A stretch of 20,120 nucleotides of DNA. It comes from a virus. A model generated the notes under the pieces. The model was not told the DNA's origin and made no database searches. It saw only the letters and a list, made by a program, of their open reading frames with translations. Shown piece by piece: positions 14,266-20,076 of this stretch; positions within the stretch are counted from its first letter, which is position 1, and each line of letters opens with the position of its first letter. The stretch spans positions 1 to 20,120 of IMG/VR virus record IMGVR_UViG_3300034198_007049; one strand, given 5' to 3'. A program made the translations under genes and the position numbers.

Positions 14266-16443
14266 TTAGGAAGCTTGAGAGATGGTTGGGTCGGTGATCA
14301 TCGCCTGCACCTTTACGGCCCTCAGCTTGGGTCGCCCATTGGTAGGGGCCACCGTCATCTGGATGCCATAGCCGCGCTTGTTGCCAATTCTACCACGCAC
14401 GGAGGCGTCTTCGCCTACCGCCAGATTGGAGCCAAGGATAGAGGACAAGAACCCCAGAAAAGTGCTGCTATCCGGATTTTCCACTTCCGAATAAATTGTA
14501 GCATTCGACGATTCCGACGACGACGACTCAATGTGTAGTTCATACGAATTGAACTTCTTTCGGTCCATCGTTCCATAGGAGTATTGGCGAGTGGTAACAC
14601 CGCTTCCGATTTTGTAGATGGCGGCAGGCACACCGGCAAAGAGGGACAGACGATCATTGCCGTCCTCCCGCCCGTCCACCTTGTGAATAGAACCGCTGGG
14701 GCTGATGGTGTAGAGCGAGGCAAACCCGCTGTTTTCCGCAACCACGAAATTGCTGATGCTCCAGCCCGTCTGGCCGGTCATATCCAGCGACTCCCAGCCT
14801 CCGTTCAGGAAGTTGTAGATGAGGATGGCGTTGTTCACCGTGGACGCATCCAGCGGCACCGCAAGGTAGTAGCGGTTGTCGAAGTAGGCAGCTACGGCCT
14901 TGTTGGCGTAGTCCTTGTTGATACGTTGGATGGTGGCCGCAATAGGCTCCGACAACGGTACGCCAGCACCTCTGAGATTGTAGAGGTCGCCAAACGCGGC
15001 TGCGTAAACTCCGTTGTCGGAGAGGAATAGCACCTGATTCCCAATCTGGAGGATGGACCGGCGGGCCACGCACCCCACCTCAGATGTCACCATCTGCACG
15101 GAGGTGTCTGCCACCGACCCGCTGATTCCCCTCACAAGATGGATGGAATTGCGGTTGAAGACCAGAAGGTTGTCCTCAGCAAAGGCCTGAAGCCCAACTA
15201 CATAGTCGGCCACGCCAGCCGTAATACGATACTGGTTCTGGATGCGGTCGTAGGTGTCGCTATCCAGAATGTCGGAGGCGATGATTTCGTCCCTGACATT
15301 CCTGTCGGTGTAAGACCCTGCACCCGGCTCGTACCAGTATGGCACCCACAGACGGCGTTGATGGTAGTAGCCCCATCCCGGCGCGGGCATATGGATGAAG
15401 CCCTTCCCAGAACTGATCTTCTTAGAGACCACGATCCGATCCGAGGCAATGTCCGGAACCTGACCAAGGAACTTGAAGCTGTTGGCCGTGGGCACATCGC
15501 TCACCGTGTACGGGAAGTCGCCCTCCTGAAGCTCGGAGGATGCGCGGTCGATGACGTAAACCGTATTTCCAACAGACAGCCCGTGCGAATTGGCCGTGAT
15601 AGTGACTATGCCGTCCGTGATGGAGGCATTCCCGGCTGCGTCGAAGTAGACGGGTTGAGTGTACACGCCGCTATCCACAGCCGTAAAGGCAGGGCTGCCC
15701 GTCAGGCTTCCGTTCCATTCCAGCGCCGCTTGTCCCTCGCGGAACATAATCACCTTGTCGAAGCATTGCAGAAGCTCGACATCCGCCGAGATGGATACGC
15801 CAGCAGGGTAGGAAATGGTCGTGGACGACCCTCCGCTCGCCGGAGTGGCAATGGCGTTCTGGTTGGTGGCGCGGATGATGTAGTTGGCGTTCTGGCTGGC
15901 CGGGTCGGAGAACAGGCAGGAGCCGTATACGCCAGTCGTTTGCGTAGCCGTCAGTTTGGCCGGGCCAGCCACCCCAGAACTCACCGTGTACGTCTCGCTG
16001 CCGGTGGCCCCGGGGATGGTGAAGGTGAACTGGGTGGTGCTTACCACCGTAATCACCCGGTTACCCGTGGGGTCTATCGTGCCGCTCACCCCGGCAATGT
16101 TCACCAGCGTGTTGGTCACGAAGGCATTCGTAGCCGTATTGACCGTTACGGTGGTGCCGGACCGGCTAGCCGAGGAGATGCTAGCCGTGGCGTACAAATA
16201 CCACACCGGAGGGCTAACCAGCCGGATAGACTCCGTGTTTGCCGTCAGGGTAGGACCAAAGGTTTCCAGCCCCTTGCGGGTCTGCCAAGCCCCTTCGATG
16301 TCCATCCGCCCATTGTAGCTCTCTGCCACCTCGCCAGCCTTGAGCTGGTCAGGGCGCAGGCGGTTGTTCACCTTCGTGAAGCCTACGTCGCCATCGTCAA
16401 CAATGGCCGAGTCGAGAGCGCCGAATCTGGAATAGCGTGCCAT
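14266..16443 (-). CDS. tail nozzle / tubular protein, T7 gp12- or P22 gp10-like beta-propeller
   Basis: A 725-residue beta-rich protein. The start (FTKVNNRLRPDQLKAGEVAESYNGRMDIEG, then WQTRKGLETFG) is the familiar opening of podovirus tail tubular or DNA-stabilisation proteins, where each virion carries six copies closing the tail channel. Residues about 80-155 look like an Ig-like beta sandwich (SSASRSGTTVTVNTATNAFV, FTFTIPGATGSETYTVSSG). The centre holds repeated propeller-blade-like strands, with conserved-looking pieces FNRNSIHLVRGI, GNQVLFLSDNGVYAA and NRYYLAVPLD...ILIYNFLNGGWESLDM. The gene is followed by a fibre-like gene and internal virion proteins, as expected for a short-tailed phage. 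The ATG overlaps the upstream stop (TAATG). Confidence 0.8.
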   Translation of the reverse strand: MARYSRFGALDSAIVDDGDVGFTKVNNRLRPDQLKAGEVAESYNGRMDIEGAWQTRKGLETFGPTLTANTESIRLVSPPVWYLYATASISSASRSGTTVTVNTATNAFVTNTLVNIAGVSGTIDPTGNRVITVVSTTQFTFTIPGATGSETYTVSSGVAGPAKLTATQTTGVYGSCLFSDPASQNANYIIRATNQNAIATPASGGSSTTISYPAGVSISADVELLQCFDKVIMFREGQAALEWNGSLTGSPAFTAVDSGVYTQPVYFDAAGNASITDGIVTITANSHGLSVGNTVYVIDRASSELQEGDFPYTVSDVPTANSFKFLGQVPDIASDRIVVSKKISSGKGFIHMPAPGWGYYHQRRLWVPYWYEPGAGSYTDRNVRDEIIASDILDSDTYDRIQNQYRITAGVADYVVGLQAFAEDNLLVFNRNSIHLVRGISGSVADTSVQMVTSEVGCVARRSILQIGNQVLFLSDNGVYAAAFGDLYNLRGAGVPLSEPIAATIQRINKDYANKAVAAYFDNRYYLAVPLDASTVNNAILIYNFLNGGWESLDMTGQTGWSISNFVVAENSGFASLYTISPSGSIHKVDGREDGNDRLSLFAGVPAAIYKIGSGVTTRQYSYGTMDRKKFNSYELHIESSSSESSNATIYSEVENPDSSTFLGFLSSILGSNLAVGEDASVRGRIGNKRGYGIQMTVAPTNGRPKLRAVKVQAMITDPTISQAS

Positions 16444-17165
16444 TATTGATAGAGGTAACGAACAACCACAACACCCGCAGCACCCGCGTAGTTTTGGCCG
16501 GTATCGGTGTTGCAGGAGCCGCCAGCACCATTGCTGCCTACGCCAGACGAAATCTCGTCGACATCGCCGCCGCCACCATAGCTGGCGTTGAAGATCGTGC
16601 TGGCATACGCCGCTCCGCCAACCATCCCGCTAGCAGCTCCCCCTGCACCGCCACCGCCTTGAACGCCACCAGCATTGCCGTAGCCGCCAGAAGAAGACGT
16701 AGGCTGAAGAGCGGAGCCGCCAGCGGTCAAACCGCCGCCACCGCAACCGCCGGAATACCCAACTCCAGACTCATTGCCGCGCCCACCGCCAATGGCAGTA
16801 CGGCCATTGAACACGCTGTCCCCGCCATTAGTGCTCACGGCCCCTCCTGCACCAATAGTGACGGCATAAGAACCCGCAGCAATGGTATCGCCGCTGCGCT
16901 CTACAACACCACCGCCACCGCCAGCAGATGGGCTGGCAGACGGTCCCGGTCCGCCACCGCCACCCACCACAATGTAGTCAATCGTCCTACCCGAAGGCAC
17001 CGAGGCTACCGAAAACGTCCCCGAAGACGTAAATGTGTGGTATTTGTAATTCCCACTAGTGGTGATCGTCCCGCCCGTGGCTGAGATGAACCCAGCCGCC
17101 GTCCCCCGACGGAAGGCCCCAAACGCCCGCAAAGAGGCAGCACCAACTGTGGACAGGACAGGCAT
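16443..17165 (-). CDS. glycine-rich tail protein / adhesin
   Basis: A 240-residue protein with a glycine-rich domain. GNYKYHTFTSSGTFSV, then IDYIVVGGGGGPG, is the standard entry to the phage Gly-rich domain (strand, T-F-x-x-S-G-T-F, V-V-G-G-G-G). A long poly-glycine region follows (GGGGGVVERSG, IGAGGAVSTNGGDS, GGCGGGGLTAGG, GGVQGGGGAGGAASG), and the protein closes with GAAGVVVVRYLY. Such domains can pack as polyglycine-II bundles, as in the gp38 adhesins of T-even-like phages, so receptor recognition is a reasonable inference. It begins with MPVLS like the fibre-like protein. It is the first gene of the tail cluster. A TAGGAT hexamer lies 6 nt before the ATG. Confidence 0.75.
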   Translation of the reverse strand: MPVLSTVGAASLRAFGAFRRGTAAGFISATGGTITTSGNYKYHTFTSSGTFSVASVPSGRTIDYIVVGGGGGPGPSASPSAGGGGGVVERSGDTIAAGSYAVTIGAGGAVSTNGGDSVFNGRTAIGGGRGNESGVGYSGGCGGGGLTAGGSALQPTSSSGGYGNAGGVQGGGGAGGAASGMVGGAAYASTIFNASYGGGGDVDEISSGVGSNGAGGSCNTDTGQNYAGAAGVVVVRYLYQ

Positions 17166-17168
17166 ACA

Positions 17169-17181
17169 CCTATCCTACCAC
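17169..17181 (-). repeat. 13-nt direct repeat, copy 1 (GTGGTAGGATAGG)
   Basis: The minus strand reads GTGGTAGGATAGG, ending 3 nt before ATG 17165. An identical 13-mer lies at 17921-17933 just before ATG 17916. It contains TAGGAT (17172-17177), a -10-like hexamer 6 nt before the start, and AGGA, a weak ribosome binding site, so either a promoter or a translation signal is possible. Confidence 0.5.
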
Positions 17182-17322
17182 TTACCGCCGCTTCCGCTTG
17201 AAATCCGTACCCTTAATCGTGCCCTTATTGGCCGCAGCGTAGAACACCCGCTGGCCTTTCTCCTTGCCGTACTCGGCCTCCATCGAGGCCTTTATCTTCT
17301 TTCCCTTCTTGGTGAGGGGCAT
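17182..17322 (-). CDS. 46-residue lysine-rich phage microprotein (LTKKGKK...RVFYAAANKGTI type)
   Basis: ATG 17322 to TAA 17182-17184 gives 46 residues. It begins PLTKKGKKIKASMEAEYG and continues KEKGQRVFYAAANKGTIKG before a basic KRKRR end. I recognise this pattern (P-L-T-K-K-G-K-K-I, then E-Y-G, then R-V-F-Y-A, then N-K-G-T-I-x-G) as a small protein found in many environmental phages, always without known function. It is very basic, so nucleic-acid binding in the virion or as a small regulator is possible. It starts one base after the stop of another 46-residue gene, so the two are probably translated together. Confidence 0.75.
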   Translation of the reverse strand: MPLTKKGKKIKASMEAEYGKEKGQRVFYAAANKGTIKGTDFKRKRR

Positions 17323-17323
17323 C

Positions 17324-17464
17324 TTAGGAGCACTTCTTACGGGAGGTCCCGTGGTTACGCATCTTCATAGAGCCGTATTCCATCATACGCTCCTTCTTGC
17401 CCTCTCCCTTCTCGTGCATCATCTTGTCCTTCTTGGTCTTGTAACGCTCGCCTGATTTGCTCAT
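17324..17464 (-). CDS. 46-residue Lys/Met-rich microprotein
   Basis: ATG 17464 to TAA 17324-17326 gives 46 residues: SKSGERYKTKKDKMMHEKGE, then KKERMMEYGSMKMRNHGTSR and KKCS. Nearly a third of the residues are Lys or Arg and seven are Met. The YGSMKMRNHG segment looks conserved-type, and similar basic mini-proteins occur near tail genes in marine podoviruses as far as I recall. No catalytic motif is visible. No Shine-Dalgarno sequence precedes the ATG. The stop and the next ATG are separated by a single G (TAAGATG), implying coupled translation. Confidence 0.6.
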   Translation of the reverse strand: MSKSGERYKTKKDKMMHEKGEGKKERMMEYGSMKMRNHGTSRKKCS

Positions 17465-17500
17465 AGGAATTAGTTTGACTGAAATTGAGTTTCCCCTCCA

Positions 17501-17518
17501 CCTCCCCGCTAGGGGAGG
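17501..17518 (-). other. strong 7-bp GC-rich hairpin in an intergenic gap
   Basis: CCTCCCC (17501-17507) pairs perfectly with GGGGAGG (17512-17518) around a GCTA loop. It sits just after the stop of the 83-residue gene and before the Lys/Met-rich microprotein. No T run follows on either strand, so it is probably not an intrinsic terminator; mRNA protection or processing is possible. Confidence 0.5.
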
Positions 17519-17521
17519 AAG

Positions 17522-17773
17522 CTAGCAGGACCACAGCACCTTGCGGGCCCAGTAGTTGGCAGAGAGCTTCCCGTCCCCGCCCTTGATGCCACCAGACCTA
17601 GCGCAATAGGACTTCCTGCGCTCCTTGGAACGATGCTGGGTGTAGTCCTTCATCGAACTGTCACCGAAATGGACGATCCTCTCCTGTCCATTCGCACAGG
17701 CCTTCACCACCTTCTTCTTCCCCGCCCTCCAGCTCTTCATCGGCTGGTTGCAGGGCATATCTGCCTTCTTCAC
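17522..17773 (-). CDS. conserved small basic phage protein, function unknown
   Basis: An 83-residue protein from GTG 17773. That start overlaps the upstream stop (GTGA) and has GGAGG a few bases before it, better than the in-frame GTG at 17791. The layout GKKKVVKACANGQERIVHFG, SMKDYTQH, ERRKSYCARSGGI and SANYWARKVLW matches a widespread family of small phage proteins of unknown function (V-x-F-G-D, D-Y-T, R-R-K-S-Y, A-N-Y-W-x-x-K-x-L-W). Four cysteines (in MPCNQP, KACANG, SYCARS and the C-terminal WSC) are spaced too irregularly for a clear zinc finger. It lies between the holin-like gene and the microproteins. I make no functional claim. Confidence 0.78.
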   Translation of the reverse strand: MKKADMPCNQPMKSWRAGKKKVVKACANGQERIVHFGDSSMKDYTQHRSKERRKSYCARSGGIKGGDGKLSANYWARKVLWSC

Positions 17774-17916
17774 TTGGCCTCCCTCCGCCACTTCCAGAGT
17801 AGGTATGCAATTCCAAGAAGGGTAGCCACCAAGCCAGCAATCTGGTTTATCTGACCTAGGGTGATTGACGCCACAACAGGGGTCCCGGCAACGATGTAGT
17901 CCTTGGCTTGGAGCAT
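17770..17916 (-). CDS. 48-residue membrane protein, possible holin
   Basis: ATG 17916 gives 48 residues. A longer in-frame start at 17991 would add a charged segment inside the lipoprotein gene and is less likely. The sequence has a moderately hydrophobic first stretch (YIVAGTPVVASITLGQI) and a strong transmembrane segment (INQIAGLVATLLGIAYLLW), ending in a cationic KWRREAK. Size, one or two membrane spans and a basic C-terminus fit a small class II/III-like holin or pinholin. Its place directly after the spanin-like pair supports a lysis role. No experimental family motif is available for holins, so this is an inference. A -10-like TAGGAT lies 7 nt before the ATG. Confidence 0.62.
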   Translation of the reverse strand: MLQAKDYIVAGTPVVASITLGQINQIAGLVATLLGIAYLLWKWRREAK

Positions 17917-17920
17917 CTGG

Positions 17921-17933
17921 CCTATCCTACCAC
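17921..17933 (-). repeat. 13-nt direct repeat, copy 2 (GTGGTAGGATAGG)
   Basis: Identical to 17169-17181, ending 4 nt before ATG 17916. Here the TAG at 17927-17929 is also the stop codon of the lipoprotein gene. TAGGAT covers 17924-17929. Confidence 0.5.
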
Positions 17934-18130
17934 GACTTTTTCTCCGCTTCTGCCAAAGCGTGAAGGACTTCGGAGGTGAAGTTGGGGGCAAACTGAGCCG
18001 CCGCCTTAAACTCGGGGTGCTTCAGGAACCTGTCCACCTGCCCCGTCGTGTAGCACCCGGAGAGGGCAAGAAGGGCTAGGGCACACAGAAGGCCCTTTGC
18101 GGGCCTCTGTAATGGCTTTATCGATGGCAT
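17927..18130 (-). CDS. lipoprotein, probable o-spanin (Rz1-like)
   Basis: A 67-residue protein with a bacterial lipoprotein signal: basic start (MPSIKPLQRPAKG), hydrophobic core (LLCALALLA) and lipobox LSGC with the lipidated Cys at residue 26. The mature part is only 42 residues and mostly helical (VDRFLKHPEFKAAAQF, SEVLHALAEAEKK). The gene starts inside the preceding gene in another frame (125-nt overlap), the architecture characteristic of Rz/Rz1, in which an outer-membrane lipoprotein joins an inner-membrane coiled-coil protein to fuse the membranes at lysis. Unlike lambda Rz1 it is not proline-rich. No good ribosome binding site is seen before ATG 18130. Confidence 0.7.
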   Translation of the reverse strand: MPSIKPLQRPAKGLLCALALLALSGCYTTGQVDRFLKHPEFKAAAQFAPNFTSEVLHALAEAEKKSW

Positions 18131-18233
18131 TGTGGGTTTGGGCTACCCTGATACGCTCCACCTCGGAAAGTAGCCTAGAAACGAAAGGAATGGCCTTTCC
18201 TAGGGCTACGATGAGGGAGGCTAGCTCAATCAC
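18006..18233 (-). CDS. possible i-spanin (Rz-like), overlapping the lipoprotein gene
   Basis: A 75-residue protein from GTG 18233, which overlaps the stop of the upstream gene (GTGA). Residues 2-22 (IELASLIVALGKAIPFVSRLL) form a hydrophobic or amphipathic helix that could anchor in the inner membrane, followed by a charged helix (SEVERIRVAQTHNAIDKAITEAR). The last 30 residues (PSVCPSPSCPLRVLHDG...) look like the shadow of the lipoprotein frame. It is shorter than typical Rz proteins and the membrane segment is weak, so the i-spanin call rests mainly on the nested arrangement. It could instead be a small unrelated coupling peptide. Confidence 0.5.
   Translation of the reverse strand: MIELASLIVALGKAIPFVSRLLSEVERIRVAQTHNAIDKAITEARKGPSVCPSPSCPLRVLHDGAGGQVPEAPRV
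18085..18110 (-). other. long stem-loop inside the overlapping lysis-like genes
   Basis: ACAGAAGGCCC (18085-18095) pairs with GGGCCTCTGT (18101-18110) around a TTTGC loop, giving a 10-bp stem with one bulged base. It lies at codons 7-15 of the lipoprotein gene, within the overlapping frame. There is no T run, so a terminator is unlikely; it could tune translation of the lipoprotein. Confidence 0.45.
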
Positions 18234-18448
18234 GTAAGATAGGGGTCGGGAGCGAGGATCACGGCAGGGTCGAGGCCAAGCTGCTGGCAAATAGCGATGG
18301 CCGTGGGATTGTTATTCCAGAACCAAGCGTAGTTGGTCCAGAGGAATTGCTGCTCGGGGGGAAGCCCAGCAATCACGGTCATCAGGTCAGCCACCTTCCC
18401 AGCGTCATTTACGCGACTGACAATCGTGTCCTTGCTAACGCGATAGGG
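18230..18448 (-). repeat. duplicated 219-bp coding segment, copy 2
   Basis: Encodes the shared C-terminal 72 residues plus stop. The other copy is 19630-19848. The two are the same length with no indels, and DNA similarity is obvious by eye, for example TTCCAGAACCA around the FWN codons. Confidence 0.75.
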
Positions 18449-18586
18449 GGCGATGTATTCGGTCGGAGACCAGCCGGACGCGGACAAGCTGTTCCATTCC
18501 TCGTTTGAGATCGCCTCCCATCCAGCTAAATCAACTGGATCAACGGCGAACGTGTACTGATTGGTGCTGCGATTGATCTGTGGCAT
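18230..18586 (-). CDS. small tail-associated protein, copy 2 of duplicated domain
   Basis: A 118-residue protein. Residues 47-118 are a paralogue of residues 61-132 of the protein at 19630-20028: 52 of 72 positions are identical by my count and there are no gaps. Shared blocks are PYRVSKDTIVSRV, LPxxxxxLWxNxAWFWNxNP and LGLDPAVILAPDPYL. The N-terminal 46 residues are unrelated and may give each copy its own partner. The domain is probably all-helical, and its layout recalls small helper proteins encoded beside phage tail-fibre genes. It follows directly after the poly-glycine adhesin gene. Function as a fibre or adhesin assembly helper is an inference. Confidence 0.72.
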   Translation of the reverse strand: MPQINRSTNQYTFAVDPVDLAGWEAISNEEWNSLSASGWSPTEYIAPYRVSKDTIVSRVNDAGKVADLMTVIAGLPPEQQFLWTNYAWFWNNNPTAIAICQQLGLDPAVILAPDPYLT

Positions 18587-18589
18587 AGC

Positions 18590-19633
18590 TTAGAAGTAGG
18601 TGATGATTTGAACGATGCCGTTGCCGCCTGCGCCGCCGTCGCCTCCCTTGTTTGTTCCGCCACCGCCTCCGCCGCCACCACCGCCGCCAAGGCCACCAGC
18701 GCCACCAGCGCCACCAGTTCCGCCCGTTCCAGCGCCACCACCACCGCCACCGCCACCGGAGCGCCCGGTGACAAGGTAGCTATCGCCAGCGGTTCCGGCA
18801 GAACCCGTGGTGCCATTTGCACCAGCGGCTGCGCCAGAGCCAGAAGCTCGAAAACGCCCAGAAGGACCACCGTTTCCGCCGCCCGTCTGAGCAGTATTGC
18901 CGCTAGTAACGCCTCGTCCCGGACCACCGCCACCACCGCCGTGACGAGACCCGCCGCCTTCAAACGGTGTTCCAGTATTGCCAGACACGCTACCTGCGCC
19001 ACCGCCACCGCCCCATTCCGCCTGCGCTCCATTGGTCGCAGAGTCTCCATTTCCACCCATTCCACCTACAGCGGTAATTCCGCTGCCTTGGTTTGGGAGG
19101 CCTCCCGTAACGCTTCCGCCGCCAGAGTTTGCAACTCGGGACGCGCCTGCGCCAGCCGTTCCGCCACCAGCACCGCCAGCGTTTGCATTTGAAACGCGCC
19201 CATTGCTTCCAGCGCCGCCGCCGCCTGCAAGTGCAACAATTCCGGTTGTTGGCGGGTTGGTGTTGTTGTCCGCAACCGTACTGTTGCCACCTCCGCTTCC
19301 AATCCAGCCATTGTCGTTGGTTTGACCTAAGCCCCCGCTACCACCGGCTCCCACGACGCAATAGAGCGAGGCAGGAAGCGCATCAGCAGCGCAAAGCTGC
19401 TCTACGCGAGCGCCACCACCACCACCCCCTCCGGGATTGCGCTCCGAGCCAGCAGCGCCACCAGCAGCACCACCACCACCACCGCCACCACCCATTGCAA
19501 TGATGAGTACGGCTTTGGCCCCAGAAGGCTTGCTCCACGTATGCACCGTGCCAGTAGTCGTGTAGGTGTCCACCTGAGCGTTGCTGCCTGCTGGACCAAC
19601 TAAGCCAGCGGGGACGATTGAGGATAAGTTCAT
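18590..19633 (-). CDS. poly-glycine adhesin-like tail protein
   Basis: A 347-residue protein. After a short head (MNLSSIVPAGLVGPAGSNAQ) comes the Gly-rich-domain entry TYTTTGTVHTWSKPSGAKAV and VLIIAMGG, then about 270 residues dominated by glycine runs broken by Ala, Ser, Asn and Thr, ending GGAGGNGIVQIITYF. This matches the phage Gly-rich domain seen in tail tips and gp38-type adhesins, which can fold as stacked polyglycine-II helices and present variable loops to host receptors. The DNA is highly repetitive (GCC/ACC-rich). The ATG overlaps the stop of the upstream paralogue, and the downstream paralogue follows 3 bases after its stop, so the three genes look like one cassette. Receptor binding is inferred from family. 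Confidence 0.78.
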   Translation of the reverse strand: MNLSSIVPAGLVGPAGSNAQVDTYTTTGTVHTWSKPSGAKAVLIIAMGGGGGGGGAAGGAAGSERNPGGGGGGGARVEQLCAADALPASLYCVVGAGGSGGLGQTNDNGWIGSGGGNSTVADNNTNPPTTGIVALAGGGGAGSNGRVSNANAGGAGGGTAGAGASRVANSGGGSVTGGLPNQGSGITAVGGMGGNGDSATNGAQAEWGGGGGAGSVSGNTGTPFEGGGSRHGGGGGGPGRGVTSGNTAQTGGGNGGPSGRFRASGSGAAAGANGTTGSAGTAGDSYLVTGRSGGGGGGGGAGTGGTGGAGGAGGLGGGGGGGGGGGTNKGGDGGAGGNGIVQIITYF

Positions 19634-19848
19634 TGCAGGTAAGGATCAGGAGCCAGAATAACCGCAGGGTCTAGACCGAGATGCTGGCACATCGCGATGA
19701 TCGTGGGGTTGGTGTTCCAGAACCACGCGAAGTTGTTCCAGAGATAAGCCTCATCCTCTGGCAGGCCGTTGGTCAGGGTGATGAGGTCGTTCAGCTTCCC
19801 AGCAGCGAGCACTCGGCTCACAATGGTGTCTTTAGACACGCGGTAGGG
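19630..19848 (-). repeat. duplicated 219-bp coding segment, copy 1
   Basis: Partner of 18230-18448; encodes the C-terminal 72 residues plus stop of the 132-residue protein. Confidence 0.75.
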
Positions 19849-20028
19849 TTGCGGGGGCGGAATGGGCTTCACCACCCACGCGCAGTTCTCCCAGACCGGC
19901 GCTTGCTCGGTGGCGGGGTCGTAGGACGGCGGCGGCGTCTCCACCCACCCCTTGCGCTTTAGGTTGGCAATGACCTGTGGGTCGGTCTCCGTGCGAAGCT
20001 GGCAGTCGAGAGTTAGGTAAGTGGGCAT
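19630..20028 (-). CDS. small tail-associated protein, copy 1 of duplicated domain
   Basis: A 132-residue protein, the first late gene in the window. The N-terminal 60 residues (TYLTLDCQLRTETDPQVI, NLKRKGW, a proline-rich stretch ending WVVKPIPPPQ) differ from the paralogue at 18230-18586, whereas residues 61-132 are 72% identical to it. An N-terminus of the type x-L-x-x-K-G-W followed by proline spacers is often seen in small proteins encoded beside tail fibres. It overlaps the adhesin start (ATGA). A chaperone or connector role for the glycine-rich protein is plausible but unproved. No Shine-Dalgarno sequence lies before its ATG. Confidence 0.72.
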   Translation of the reverse strand: MPTYLTLDCQLRTETDPQVIANLKRKGWVETPPPSYDPATEQAPVWENCAWVVKPIPPPQPYRVSKDTIVSRVLAAGKLNDLITLTNGLPEDEAYLWNNFAWFWNTNPTIIAMCQHLGLDPAVILAPDPYLQ

Positions 20029-20046
20029 AGGTCAGGAGCAGGCGAT

Positions 20047-20076
20047 TTTATACGAGAACCCGGCAGCGTGCGTCAC
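20047..20076 (-). promoter_or_regulatory. candidate sigma70-type late promoter
   Basis: Minus-strand GTGACG (20071-20076; 4 of 6 matches to TTGACA), an 18-bp spacer, then TATAAA (20047-20052; 5 of 6 matches to TATAAT), followed by AT. The start point would lie about 10-15 nt before ATG 20028. It is the best promoter-like sequence in the window and sits in the only noncoding stretch (20029-20120) upstream of the late operon. Confidence 0.5.

Noticed and set aside
15139-16449. A 436-codon plus-strand open frame
   Set aside because: It is antisense to the nozzle-like gene, has no recognisable domain and no operon context on that strand; GC-rich DNA makes long antisense frames common.
17501-17518. 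Intrinsic terminator at the GC-rich hairpin
   Set aside because: There is no T run after the stem on either strand, and the downstream genes look like part of the same operon.
18526-19065. A 179-codon minus-strand frame inside the poly-glycine gene
   Set aside because: Its Ala/Leu/Val monotony is the frame-shifted reading of GGN/GCN glycine repeats, not a real protein.
18600-19500. Possible CRISPR or microsatellite array in the GCC/ACC-rich repeats
   Set aside because: Units are irregular and stay in a single open frame encoding glycine-rich protein; there are no constant repeats with unique spacers.
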